From the NCBI RefSeq assembly GCF_024055725.1, contig NZ_JAMXMX010000007.1, positions 124,001-188,000 on the forward strand: a DNA stretch of 64,000 nt, read 5' to 3'. Below the pieces are notes generated by a model. The model was not told the DNA's origin. It did not search any database and saw nothing but the letters and a program-made list of their open reading frames with translations. Below are positions 33,620-42,259 of this stretch, piece by piece (the first letter of the stretch is position 1; the number at the start of each line of letters is the position of its first letter). Source of the stretch: Actinoallomurus spadix (GTDB lineage: Bacteria; Actinomycetota; Actinomycetes; Streptosporangiales; Streptosporangiaceae). The position numbers and the translations under genes are program-made.

Positions 33620-35827
33620 GTGGGGACGGATACGGGGCGGCGATCGGCGCGGCTGAAGGACCTGGTGATCGCCGCGGTCGCCGCCGGCGTGCTGTCGGCG
33701 TGCCTGGCGCTGCCCGTCCTGCTGCCCACCGGGCTGGGCATGAAGGCCGCGAACCACGCCTTCGAGACGCTGCCGGACTCGCTGGCCACCCCGGTGCTGC
33801 CGCAGAGTTCGGTCATCCTGGCCGCGGACGGTTCCAAGCTCGCGACCTTCTACTACGAGAACCGCGTCGAGGTGCCGCTGAGCCGGGTGGCGCCCGTCAT
33901 GCGCCAGGCGATCGTCGCGATCGAGGACAGCCGCTTCTACCAGCACGGTGCCCTCGACGCGAAGAGCATCCTGCGGGCGCTCATCGCCAACCTCAGCGCC
34001 GGAACCGTCGTCGAGGGCGGGTCCACGCTCAGCCAGCAGTACGTTAAGAACGCCCTCGCCGAGACGGCGACGACCACCGCGGCGCGCCAGGACGCGCTCG
34101 AACCGACCGCGGTCCGCAAACTCCGTGAACTGCGGCTCGCCATCGGCCTGGAGAAGCACCTCACCAAGGACCAGATCCTGGAGCGCTACCTCAACATCGC
34201 CTACTTCGGCGACGGCGCGTACGGCGTGGAGGCGGCGGCCCGGCACTACTTCGGCGTGCACGCCGCCGACCTGTCCCTGGCCCAGGCGGCGACGCTGGCG
34301 GGCGTCGTACGGGCGCCGCAGACGTACGACCCGAACCTGCACCCGGTGCGGGGCCGGAAGCGCCGGGACACGGTCTTGGACCGCATGGCCGAGCTGAAGA
34401 TCATCACGCCCGCGCAGGCGGCGGAGGTCAAGGCCCGGCCGCTGGAACTGCGGATCACCGCCACGCCGAACGGGTGCGTGGAGAGTTCGGCGCCGTTCTT
34501 CTGCGACTACGTCCAGCGGGAGCTCCTGGCGAACCGGGCCTTCGGGAGGACCGCCCAGGAGCGCCGGTTCCTCCTGCAACGCGGCGGTCTGCGCATCTCC
34601 ACGAGCCTCGAACCACGCATGCAGAAGGCCGCCCAGCACGCGCTGAACCATTTCGTTCCCCCGGACAACAAATCGGGCAAGGCGGCCGCCGAGGTGCTCA
34701 TCCGGCCGGGTACGGGCGAGATCACCGCGATGGCCCTGGACCGCCGGATGGGGGACAGCACCAAACGCGGCACGCTGTGGGTGAACCTCGCCGTCGACTC
34801 CGACCACGGGTCGAGCCTGGGCATGCAGGCGGGGTCGACGTTCAAGGTGTTCACGCTCGCCGCCGCGCTGGAGAAGGGGATGGCGTTCGGTGACAGGCTG
34901 GACGCGCCGAAGTCGTTCACGCCGACGGGGTTCCGCAACTGCGACGGCGACCGCGTCGGCGACCCGAGCGTCTCACTCGGCAACGCGGGCGACGGCGAGG
35001 GCGGGAAGCAGTTCACGCTGGTCACGGGCACGTGGCATTCGGTCAACACCTTCTTCCTCGAACTCGAGCGCAAGGTAGGGCTCTGCGCCACGTACAAGAT
35101 GGCGACGCGCCTGGGCATGCGCCGCGCGACCGGGCAGAAGCTGGAGCAGTACCCCTCGTTCACACTCGGGTTCAACACGGTCTCGCCGCTGCGGCTCGCG
35201 GCGGCGTACGCGGCGTTCGCGGCCCGCGGCCGCTACTGCCGCCCGATCGCCATCACGAGCATCACCGGCCCGACGGGGCCCCTGCCGGTCCCGCGCGCCA
35301 AGTGCCACCAGGCCATCGACGAGGGCGTCGCCGACGCGGTCAGCCACGTGCTCCGGGGCGTCCTGACCAAGGGCACGGCCAAGGGCAACGAGCTCGGGCG
35401 CCCGGCGGCGGGCAAGACGGGCACGGTCGACAACTTCTCGGCCGCCTGGTTCGCCGGGTACACCCCGGACCTGGCGAGCGCGGTCTGGGTCGGCGACCCG
35501 CGTGGCGGCTACAAGCACCCGTTGCGCGACGTGTGCCTCGGTGAGGCGTGCTACGCCCAGGTGTACGGCGCGGACGTCCCGGCGCCGATCTGGCGGGCGA
35601 CGATGGAGGCCGCGCTGAAGGGGGTCCCGGCGCACGACTTCGAGTCCCCGCCGGGGGAGTACTTCCGGGCCGGTGACGGCGAGAAGGAGGACGACGACAA
35701 GGACAAGGACAAGGCGAAGGACAAGGCCGAGGGCGCGGATCAGGAGCGGAGGGACGGTCCCGAGCCGAACAGCCACCTGCCGTGGTTCTTCAGGCCGCCG
35801 TCCACCTGGCCGTGGAAGGGAGACTGA
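33620..35827 (+). CDS. Class A penicillin-binding protein (transglycosylase/transpeptidase), copy 1
   Basis: A 735-residue bifunctional peptidoglycan synthase. A cytoplasmic stub and one transmembrane helix (about 14-36) are followed by a GT51 domain with EDSRFYQHGALD near residue 102 and GGSTLSQQYVKN, then a transpeptidase domain with STFK near residue 406, SVN near 474 and KTG near 599. The C-terminal tail is a highly charged Lys/Asp/Glu run. Both catalytic centres look intact. It polymerises and crosslinks peptidoglycan outside the membrane. GTG 33620 has a poor ribosome site. The next gene is a close paralogue, separated by tandem 21-bp repeats that begin at this stop codon. Confidence 0.93.
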   Translation: MGTDTGRRSARLKDLVIAAVAAGVLSACLALPVLLPTGLGMKAANHAFETLPDSLATPVLPQSSVILAADGSKLATFYYENRVEVPLSRVAPVMRQAIVAIEDSRFYQHGALDAKSILRALIANLSAGTVVEGGSTLSQQYVKNALAETATTTAARQDALEPTAVRKLRELRLAIGLEKHLTKDQILERYLNIAYFGDGAYGVEAAARHYFGVHAADLSLAQAATLAGVVRAPQTYDPNLHPVRGRKRRDTVLDRMAELKIITPAQAAEVKARPLELRITATPNGCVESSAPFFCDYVQRELLANRAFGRTAQERRFLLQRGGLRISTSLEPRMQKAAQHALNHFVPPDNKSGKAAAEVLIRPGTGEITAMALDRRMGDSTKRGTLWVNLAVDSDHGSSLGMQAGSTFKVFTLAAALEKGMAFGDRLDAPKSFTPTGFRNCDGDRVGDPSVSLGNAGDGEGGKQFTLVTGTWHSVNTFFLELERKVGLCATYKMATRLGMRRATGQKLEQYPSFTLGFNTVSPLRLAAAYAAFAARGRYCRPIAITSITGPTGPLPVPRAKCHQAIDEGVADAVSHVLRGVLTKGTAKGNELGRPAAGKTGTVDNFSAAWFAGYTPDLASAVWVGDPRGGYKHPLRDVCLGEACYAQVYGADVPAPIWRATMEAALKGVPAHDFESPPGEYFRAGDGEKEDDDKDKDKAKDKAEGADQERRDGPEPNSHLPWFFRPPSTWPWKGD

Positions 35828-35884
35828 ACTCCTCCCGGACGGTACCGAACTCCTCCCGGACGGTACCGAACTCCTCCCGGACGG
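35826..35884. repeat. Tandem 21-bp repeats between two PBP genes
   Basis: The unit GAACTCCTCCCGGACGGTACC occurs at 35826-35846 and 35847-35867 with a partial third copy at 35868-35884. The array starts at the last bases of the first PBP gene. It lies about 120 bp before the second PBP start, so it could affect transcription or folding of the read-through mRNA. Confidence 0.85.
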
Positions 35885-36003
35885 CCGCGGAACGCCGATT
35901 CCGTGGTTGATATGTCGCTTCCTGTGCTGCTGTGTCCGGAAGCGGCGGTGTTTTGTTGGACCGCGGAGATCCTTCCGAGCTCGGTTCGGCGTACGCTGAC
36001 CCC

Positions 36004-38403
36004 GTGTCTTCTGGGGTCGGCCCGCGCAGTGACGCCCTGAGAATCATCGGGCGCCTCGCGGGCGCGGGGGTCGTCGCCGGCGTGCTGGCGGCGCTCATCG
36101 CCTTCTCCACCGTCGGGATGGTCGGCGTCGGCGCGCGCAACGGCGCGAACTGGTTCGAGGCCATCCCCGGTGATCTGCAGACCCCGCCGGTCGCGCAGCG
36201 CTCGGTGATCCTCGCCGCCGACGGGTCGAAGCTGGCGACGTTCTACTACGAGAACCGCCTGGACGTGCCCCTGAAGAAGGTCGCCCCCATCATGCGCAAG
36301 GCGATCCTCGCGATCGAGGACAGCCGCTTCTACGAGCACGGCGGGCTCGACCTCAAGGGCACGGTGCGCGCGCTGGCCAGCAACCTCGCCGCCGGCGAGG
36401 TCACGCAGGGCGGGTCGGGCATCACCCAGCAGTACGTCAAGAACCTCCTCGTCGAGACGGCCGACAGCGACGCCGAACGCCGGTCGGCGCTGGCGACGAC
36501 GCCGGCCCGCAAGCTCCGCGAACTGCGGTACGCCGTGGCGCTGGAGAAACGGCTGACCAAGGACGAGATCCTCGAGCGGTACCTCAACATCGCCTACTTC
36601 GGCGGGGGTGCGTACGGCGTCGAGGCCGCCGCACGGCACTACTTCGGGCATTCCGCCGCGAAGCTGTCCCTTTCCGAGGCGGCGCTGCTGGCCGGCATCG
36701 TCCGCTATCCGTACGCCTACGACCCGACCGTCAACCCGAAACTGGCCGCGCAGCGCCGCAACACCGTGCTCGCCCGGATGAGCGAGCTCGGCTGGCTGTC
36801 CGCCGGCACCGCGTCCGCCGCCGAGCGCACCCCGCTCGACCTGCACGTCACGTCGACGCCGAACGGCTGTACGGAGAGCTCGGCGCCGTTCTTCTGCGAC
36901 TACGTCGAGCGGGAGATCCTCGGAAACCCGATCTTCGGCAAGACGGTCAAGGCGCGCACCAGGCTCCTGCGGCGCGGCGGTCTGGTCATCCGGACGACGC
37001 TGGACCCGCGGATGCAGCGCGCCGCCCAGCGCGCCGTCGACCACTACGTCCCGCCGAAGAACTCCAGCCACAAGGCGGCGGCGGAGGCGCTCGTCGAGCC
37101 GGGCACCGGCAAGGTCAAGGCCATGGTCGTCGACCGGAAGCTGGGGCCCGCCGAGAAGCGCGGCAAGACCTGGGTCAACTTCGCCGCCGACTCCGACCAC
37201 GGCACCAGCATCGGCATGCAGGCGGGATCCACCTTCAAGATCTTCACGCTGGCGGCCGCGCTGGACCAGGGGATGCCGTTCGGGCACCGCCTGATGGCCC
37301 CCGACCACTACACCCCGACCGGGTTCCGTGACTGCGACGGCAAGCCGGTCGGCTCCACCGAGTCGCTGGGCAACTCCGGCGACGGCGAGGGCGGCCGGAC
37401 GTTCAGCCTCGTCACCGGAACCTGGCACTCGGTCAACACCTTCTTCCTCCGGCTGGAGAAGGAGGTCGGCCTCTGCGACACCGTGAAGGTGGCCGAGAAG
37501 CTCGGCATGCGCCGCGCCGACGGAAAGGCGCTGCAGCAGTACCCCTCCTTCACCCTCGGCTTCAACACCGTCTCGCCGCTGCGGGTCGCGGCGGCGTACG
37601 CGGCGTTCGGCGCGCGCGGCGAGTACTGCGACCCGATCGTCCTCACGAGGGTCACCGACACCGCCGGGCACGAGCTGAAGGTGCCGAGCGCCCACTGCCA
37701 CCAGGCGGTCGACAGAGGCGTCGCCGACGCCGTCAACCATGTCCTGCGCGGGGTGCTGACCCGGGGCACGGCCGCCGGGGAGGGCATCGGCCGCGACGCG
37801 GCGGGCAAGACGGGCACGGTCGACGGCTTCTCCTCGGCCTGGTTCGCCGGCTACACCCCCGACCTGGCGAGTGCGGTCTGGGTCGGCGACCCGCGGGGCG
37901 GCTACCGGCATCCGCTGCGGGACGTCTGCCTGGGCGGCCGCTGCTTCGGCGAGGTGTTCGGCGCGGACATCCCCGCGCCGATCTGGCGCCAGACGATGCT
38001 CGGCGCGCTGCGGGACGTGCCCGCGCACGACTTCCACCGCCCGCCGAGCGACTACTACAGCGAGGGATCCGGCGAGGACCGCGTGCACGTCCCCGACGTC
38101 CTCGGTCTCAGCGCGTCGGCGGCCGCCGCCCGGCTGAGGGGCGCGGGCTTCGACGTGAGCTTCGGCCCGCGCGTCTCCTCGGACGCCTACCCCAAGGGCA
38201 CCGTCGCGCGGACCTCGCCGGGCGGCGGAGCCTCGGTCGAGCCCGGCACCACGGTCACCCTCTACGTCAGCAAGGGCGCGCCGAAGGGACCCACCCCGCC
38301 GGACGGGCCGAAGCCGCCGGGCGGCCCGGTCCAGACGCCCCCGCCCGGCATCCCGACCCCGCCGACGATCCCCCCGGTCGGCCGGGCCCACGGCGCCCTC
38401 TGA
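36004..38403 (+). CDS. Class A penicillin-binding protein with PASTA domain, copy 2
   Basis: A 799-residue paralogue of the upstream PBP. After a transmembrane helix comes a GT51 domain (EDSRFYEHGGLD near residue 105, QGGSGITQQYVKN), then a transpeptidase domain (STFK near 409, SVN near 476, KTG near 602). Unlike copy 1 it ends with one PASTA domain (VPDVLGLSASAAAARLRGAG, about residues 697-757) and a Pro-rich tail. PASTA domains bind muropeptides or uncrosslinked peptidoglycan. GTG 36004 stands 6 nt after TACGCT (35992-35997), so the mRNA may be leaderless; GTG 35932 is an alternative start adding 24 residues. Confidence 0.92.
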   Translation: MSSGVGPRSDALRIIGRLAGAGVVAGVLAALIAFSTVGMVGVGARNGANWFEAIPGDLQTPPVAQRSVILAADGSKLATFYYENRLDVPLKKVAPIMRKAILAIEDSRFYEHGGLDLKGTVRALASNLAAGEVTQGGSGITQQYVKNLLVETADSDAERRSALATTPARKLRELRYAVALEKRLTKDEILERYLNIAYFGGGAYGVEAAARHYFGHSAAKLSLSEAALLAGIVRYPYAYDPTVNPKLAAQRRNTVLARMSELGWLSAGTASAAERTPLDLHVTSTPNGCTESSAPFFCDYVEREILGNPIFGKTVKARTRLLRRGGLVIRTTLDPRMQRAAQRAVDHYVPPKNSSHKAAAEALVEPGTGKVKAMVVDRKLGPAEKRGKTWVNFAADSDHGTSIGMQAGSTFKIFTLAAALDQGMPFGHRLMAPDHYTPTGFRDCDGKPVGSTESLGNSGDGEGGRTFSLVTGTWHSVNTFFLRLEKEVGLCDTVKVAEKLGMRRADGKALQQYPSFTLGFNTVSPLRVAAAYAAFGARGEYCDPIVLTRVTDTAGHELKVPSAHCHQAVDRGVADAVNHVLRGVLTRGTAAGEGIGRDAAGKTGTVDGFSSAWFAGYTPDLASAVWVGDPRGGYRHPLRDVCLGGRCFGEVFGADIPAPIWRQTMLGALRDVPAHDFHRPPSDYYSEGSGEDRVHVPDVLGLSASAAAARLRGAGFDVSFGPRVSSDAYPKGTVARTSPGGGASVEPGTTVTLYVSKGAPKGPTPPDGPKPPGGPVQTPPPGIPTPPTIPPVGRAHGAL

Positions 38404-38564
38404 TCCCGCATCCGGAGAACGCCGCATATCGCCAAATATCGGGCGTTGCGCGCCGAATCACGCCCTGAACCTCAGATCTATCCACGATCTCTTCTTCGTG
38501 TGTTCGCCGCTTTCTAACGTAAGCGCATCCTGACGGTACGCAACCACACGGCAAAGGAGACGAC

Positions 38565-40085
38565 GTGGGCGCTATCCCGCAACAGGGCCCCGTACGAAGC
38601 CTCGTGCCCGCCCGAATCGACCGGCTGCCCTGGTCCCGCTTCCACACCCGGATGATCGCCGCGCTCGGCGTGGCGTGGATCCTGGACGGGCTCGAGATCC
38701 AGATCGCCAGCATCGTCGGCCCGGTTCTACAGCACTCCGGCACCCTCCACCTCAGCTCTCAGAACGTCGGATTCTCGGCGACCATCTACCTGATCGGCGA
38801 GGTCGTCGGCGCGCTGGTGTTCGGCCGGCTGTCCGACCGGCTCGGACGCCGCCGGCTGTTCGTCGCCACCCTCGCGCTCTACCTGGTCGCCAACGGGCTG
38901 ACCGCCTTCTCGTTCAACTACGGGAGCTTCCTGGCGCTCCGCTTCATCGCCGGAATGGGCATCGGCGGTGAGTACGCGGCCATCCACTCCGCGATCGACG
39001 AACTCATTCCCGCGCGATTCCGAGGCCGCGTCGACCTGGCGGTCAGCGGCACCTACTGGTTCGGCGCGATCGTCGCCTCACTGAGCGAGTACGCCCTGCT
39101 CAACCACAGCCTGCTCGCCGACAACGTCGGCTGGCGGGTCGGCTTCTTCATCGGCCCGGTGATCGGCGTCGCGATCTGGGGCCTGCGGCGCACCCTCCCC
39201 GAGAGCCCCCGCTGGCAGCTCGCGCACGGCCAGGCCGAAGAGGCGGAGAAGACCGTCGCGCTGATCGAACGCGAGGTCGAGGCGTCCGGCCGCACCCTGG
39301 AGCCGGTCGACCCCGACCGGTACGTCGAGATTCGGCCGCAGGAGTCGGTCTCGTTCGCCCAGGTCGCCAAGACGCTGTTCCGTGACTACCCGTCCCGGTC
39401 GCTGCTCGGCGCCACCCTGATGATCAGCCAGTCGTTCCTCTACAACGCGATCTTCTTCACGTACGGCCTGGTGCTCAAGCACTTCTACGGGGTGTCCGAC
39501 CACGACGTGGCGAAGTACTTCTTCGCCTTCGCGGCCGGGAACCTCCTCGGCCCGCTGCTCATCGGCCGGCTCTTCGACACGGTCGGCCGCAAGCAGATGA
39601 TCGCCGGTACGTACCTCGTGTCGGGCGTGCTTCTGGCGGTCAGCGGCTACCTCTTCAAGATCGGTTCGCTGTCGGCTCTCACGCAGACGGTGCTCTGGAC
39701 GGTGATCTTCTTCATCGCCTCGGCCGCCGCCAGCTCGGGTTACCTGACGGTCAGTGAGATCTTCCCGATGGAGCTCCGGTCCCAGGCGATCGCCCTGTTC
39801 TTCGCGATCGCGCAGGTCTTCGGGTCCCTCGGTCCGACGATCTTCGGCGCCCTGATCGGCGACCAGGACCACCCCGACCGCGGCAAGCTGTTCATCGCCT
39901 ACCTGATCGCGGCGGGCGTCATGGCCTTCGCGGGGGTCATCGCCGCGATCTTCGGCGTCAAGGCCGAGGGGGTCTCGCTGGAGGAGCTCGCCGCCCCGCT
40001 CGGCGCGGCGAAGAAGGTCCCGGAGACGCTCGTCGAGCGGATCGAGGACCTCGAGCCCGGCCCCGGCCCGGCTCCGGCCGTCTGA
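38565..40085 (+). CDS. MFS transporter, sugar-porter type
   Basis: A 506-residue 12-helix transporter. The A-motif GRLSDRLGRRRLF lies between helices 2 and 3 and GRLFDTVGRKQM is its counterpart in the second half. RFIAGMGIGGEYAAIHSAIDELIP and LPESPRWQ are typical of sugar/metabolite porters of the SP and related MFS subfamilies. The substrate cannot be assigned. GTG 38565 follows AAAGGAG, and a 160-bp gap separates it from the PBP pair. A perfect hairpin follows at 40110-40158. Confidence 0.9.
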   Translation: MGAIPQQGPVRSLVPARIDRLPWSRFHTRMIAALGVAWILDGLEIQIASIVGPVLQHSGTLHLSSQNVGFSATIYLIGEVVGALVFGRLSDRLGRRRLFVATLALYLVANGLTAFSFNYGSFLALRFIAGMGIGGEYAAIHSAIDELIPARFRGRVDLAVSGTYWFGAIVASLSEYALLNHSLLADNVGWRVGFFIGPVIGVAIWGLRRTLPESPRWQLAHGQAEEAEKTVALIEREVEASGRTLEPVDPDRYVEIRPQESVSFAQVAKTLFRDYPSRSLLGATLMISQSFLYNAIFFTYGLVLKHFYGVSDHDVAKYFFAFAAGNLLGPLLIGRLFDTVGRKQMIAGTYLVSGVLLAVSGYLFKIGSLSALTQTVLWTVIFFIASAAASSGYLTVSEIFPMELRSQAIALFFAIAQVFGSLGPTIFGALIGDQDHPDRGKLFIAYLIAAGVMAFAGVIAAIFGVKAEGVSLEELAAPLGAAKKVPETLVERIEDLEPGPGPAPAV

Positions 40086-40109
40086 CGGCCCCACCTCACC
40101 CCATCCTGA

Positions 40110-40158
40110 CGGCGCCCGGGCCCGCATCGGAGAATCCCCGATGCGGGCCCGGGCGCCG
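40110..40158. terminator. Perfect 21-bp hairpin after the MFS gene
   Basis: Bases 40110-40130 pair exactly with 40138-40158 around a 7-nt loop. It begins 24 nt after the MFS stop. There is no U tract, as with the other strong hairpins in this window. Confidence 0.8.
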
Positions 40159-40238
40159 TGTGGATGTGATCCGGCGTTTTGCCGGTCGATTGCGAAGAGT
40201 AGTGATTCACCTGCACGGCGTGCTCATTCCTGCTTAGG

Positions 40239-40568
40239 ATGCCGGCATGCCAGACTGGTGTCGACATCGTCGGAAGGCGGGCGAAGGTGATCGCCGAAGC
40301 CGTGCCGTACGAAGACTTCTGGTTCCATGACGGTCCCTGGACCGAGGAAGACGGGGTCTACAAGAATCACTTGTACTCCGTCGCCCGCATTCCCTGGTAC
40401 CTCCTCGTGGAGGTCGATGAGGACGACGAGCGGCCGACGCTGATCCTGCAGCGGCTCGGCTCGGGCCACTACGACGAGGTGGCCCGAGCCGTATGTGGTG
40501 AGACGCTGCAGCTGCCCGATCCGCTCGGGGAGATCGACCCGGCGGACCTGCTCAAGCGCCGTCGCTGA
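40239..40568 (+). CDS. Uma2-like C-terminal fragment, probable remnant
   Basis: A 109-residue protein. YKNHLYSVARIPWYLLVEVDED, read in two parts, and the end LPDPLGEIDPADLLKRRR resemble the last half of Uma2/DUF820-family putative endonucleases (YAxAGIPxYWLVD... DPADL). The N-terminal half of the fold and its catalytic residues are missing, and the frame upstream is closed at 40203, so this is probably a truncated gene. ATG 40239 lies inside a TAGGAT box; GTG 40287, preceded by GGAAGG, is another candidate start. It ends 9 bp before the convergent ABC permease gene. Confidence 0.5.
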   Translation: MPACQTGVDIVGRRAKVIAEAVPYEDFWFHDGPWTEEDGVYKNHLYSVARIPWYLLVEVDEDDERPTLILQRLGSGHYDEVARAVCGETLQLPDPLGEIDPADLLKRRR

Positions 40569-40577
40569 CGGCGATCC

Positions 40578-41462
40578 TCAGGACGGGTCGAGGCCGCGGC
40601 TGCGGCGCAGGGCGCGGTCGGCGGCGGAGAAGAGCCGGTCGATCACGATCCCGATGAACAGGATCACGATCATCACCGCGATCATGTCGGGGGCGTCGAT
40701 GTTCTCCCGGGCGTACTCCAGGCGGACGCCGAGCGACGTGTGGTGCCCGATGATCACCAGGAGCTCGCCGGCCATCAGACTGCGCCAGGCGAACGCCCAC
40801 CCCTGCTTCAGCCCGGTCACGAAGGCCGGCAGCGACGCGGGCAGGATCAGGTGCCGGTACAGCGCGAGCCCGCGCAGCCCGAGGATCTTGCCGGCCCGCA
40901 GCAGGATCGGCGGCGTGTAGTCGACGCCGGCGATGAGCCCGTTCGCGATCGACGGGGCCGCGCCGAGCACGATGACGAACAGGATCGCGCTCTCGCTGAG
41001 CTGGAACAGCAGGATCGCGAGCGGGAACCACGCGATCGACGGCATCGTCTGCAGCCCGGTGATCAGCGAGCCGAACGCCACCCGCAGGAACCGCACCCGC
41101 GACACGACCGCGCCGAGCAGCACCCCGGCGATGATCGCCAGCGCGAAGCCGATGATCGCGCGGCGCATGGTCAGGCCCAGCCCCGCCCAGAACGACGACT
41201 CGCTCAGGTCCCTGCCCAGCTGCGGGAAGACCTGCGCCGGACCGGGCAGGACGTACGTCGGCTTCCAGCCGCTGAGCACGACGAGCTCCCAGGCGCCGAT
41301 CGCGATGGCGACCGCGGCGAGCACCGGCCACGTCGACGCCCAGGTCCGCCGGAGGAGACCGGGCCGTGAGCGGTTCGCCATCTCGAGCGCGTCCAGGCCC
41401 GCGATCTGTCGCTCGAGCACGTTCGTCGCCGGGGTGCCCGGCTTCGCCGGTTCACGCTCCAT
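40578..41462 (-). CDS. ABC transporter permease, SsuC/TauC type
   Basis: A 294-residue permease with about six transmembrane helices and the inner-membrane-protein signature EAA-like block LILPASLPAFVTGLKQGWAFAWRSLMAGELL (in two parts). The family imports nitrate, sulfonates, taurine or thiamine precursors. ATG 41462 is chosen because GAGGAGG stands upstream and the start overlaps the end of the ATPase gene by 11 bp. Third gene of a substrate-binding protein, ATPase, permease operon. Confidence 0.9.
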   Translation of the reverse strand: MEREPAKPGTPATNVLERQIAGLDALEMANRSRPGLLRRTWASTWPVLAAVAIAIGAWELVVLSGWKPTYVLPGPAQVFPQLGRDLSESSFWAGLGLTMRRAIIGFALAIIAGVLLGAVVSRVRFLRVAFGSLITGLQTMPSIAWFPLAILLFQLSESAILFVIVLGAAPSIANGLIAGVDYTPPILLRAGKILGLRGLALYRHLILPASLPAFVTGLKQGWAFAWRSLMAGELLVIIGHHTSLGVRLEYARENIDAPDMIAVMIVILFIGIVIDRLFSAADRALRRSRGLDPS

Positions 41463-42231
41463 GGCGGCCGACCTCCTCACGCAGCCGGTCGGTGATCCGT
41501 CCCGCCAGGGCGGCGACGGAGGCGTCGTCGATGCGCCGGGGCCGGTCCAGCGGCACGGGGAACTCCTCGACCACCCGGCCGGGGCGGCTGGACAGCAGGA
41601 CGACGCGGTCGCCGAGGCGTACGGCCTCGCGCACGTTGTGCGTCACGAACAGCACGGTCAGGGAGCGCTCGGACCAGATGCGCTCCAGCTCGTCGTGGAG
41701 CAGGTCGCGGGTCATCGTGTCGAGCGCGCCGAACGGCTCGTCCATGAGCAGGACGTCGCTGTCCTGGGCGAGGGCGCGGGCGATGGCGACGCGCTGGCGC
41801 ATGCCGCCGGACAGCTGGTGGGGCCGCTTGCGGCCGAAGCCGTCCAGGTGGACGGCGGCCAGCAGCTCGGCGGCCCGCCGCCGGCGTTCGGCCTTGGGCA
41901 CGCCCCGCGTGCGCAGGGCCAGCTCGACGTTGCCGGCGACGGTGAGCCAGGGGAACAGCGCGGGTTCCTGGAACATCAGGCCGACCCGCGCGCCGCCGGC
42001 GTCGACCGTGCCGAGCGTCGGCCGGTCCAGCCCGGCCACGATCGACAGCAGCGTGCTCTTGCCGCACCCTGACGCGCCCAGGATGCAGACGAACTCGCCC
42101 GGTTCGACCGACAGTGACACCTTGTCGAGTGCCAGCAGCGCCCCGCCGCCGGTCCCGTACGCCTTGGAGACGCCGTCGATCCGCACCGGCGGGGCGGTCG
42201 TGCGCTCCGGTTCCCGTGTTGTGGCAGACAT
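41452..42231 (-). CDS. ABC transporter ATP-binding protein, SsuB/TauB type
   Basis: A 259-residue ATPase. Walker A is GASGCGKST, the signature is LSGGMRQRVAIARALA, Walker B is VLLMDEPFGALD, and the H-loop is VLFVTHN. The length and sequence fit the nitrate/sulfonate/taurine importer subfamily. GAGAAGG precedes ATG 42231, 28 bp after the binding-protein gene. It energises import through the adjoining permease. Confidence 0.94.
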   Translation of the reverse strand: MSATTREPERTTAPPVRIDGVSKAYGTGGGALLALDKVSLSVEPGEFVCILGASGCGKSTLLSIVAGLDRPTLGTVDAGGARVGLMFQEPALFPWLTVAGNVELALRTRGVPKAERRRRAAELLAAVHLDGFGRKRPHQLSGGMRQRVAIARALAQDSDVLLMDEPFGALDTMTRDLLHDELERIWSERSLTVLFVTHNVREAVRLGDRVVLLSSRPGRVVEEFPVPLDRPRRIDDASVAALAGRITDRLREEVGRHGA

Positions 42232-42259
42232 GTCCTTCTCCCTCAGCCGAGCGCGCGGA

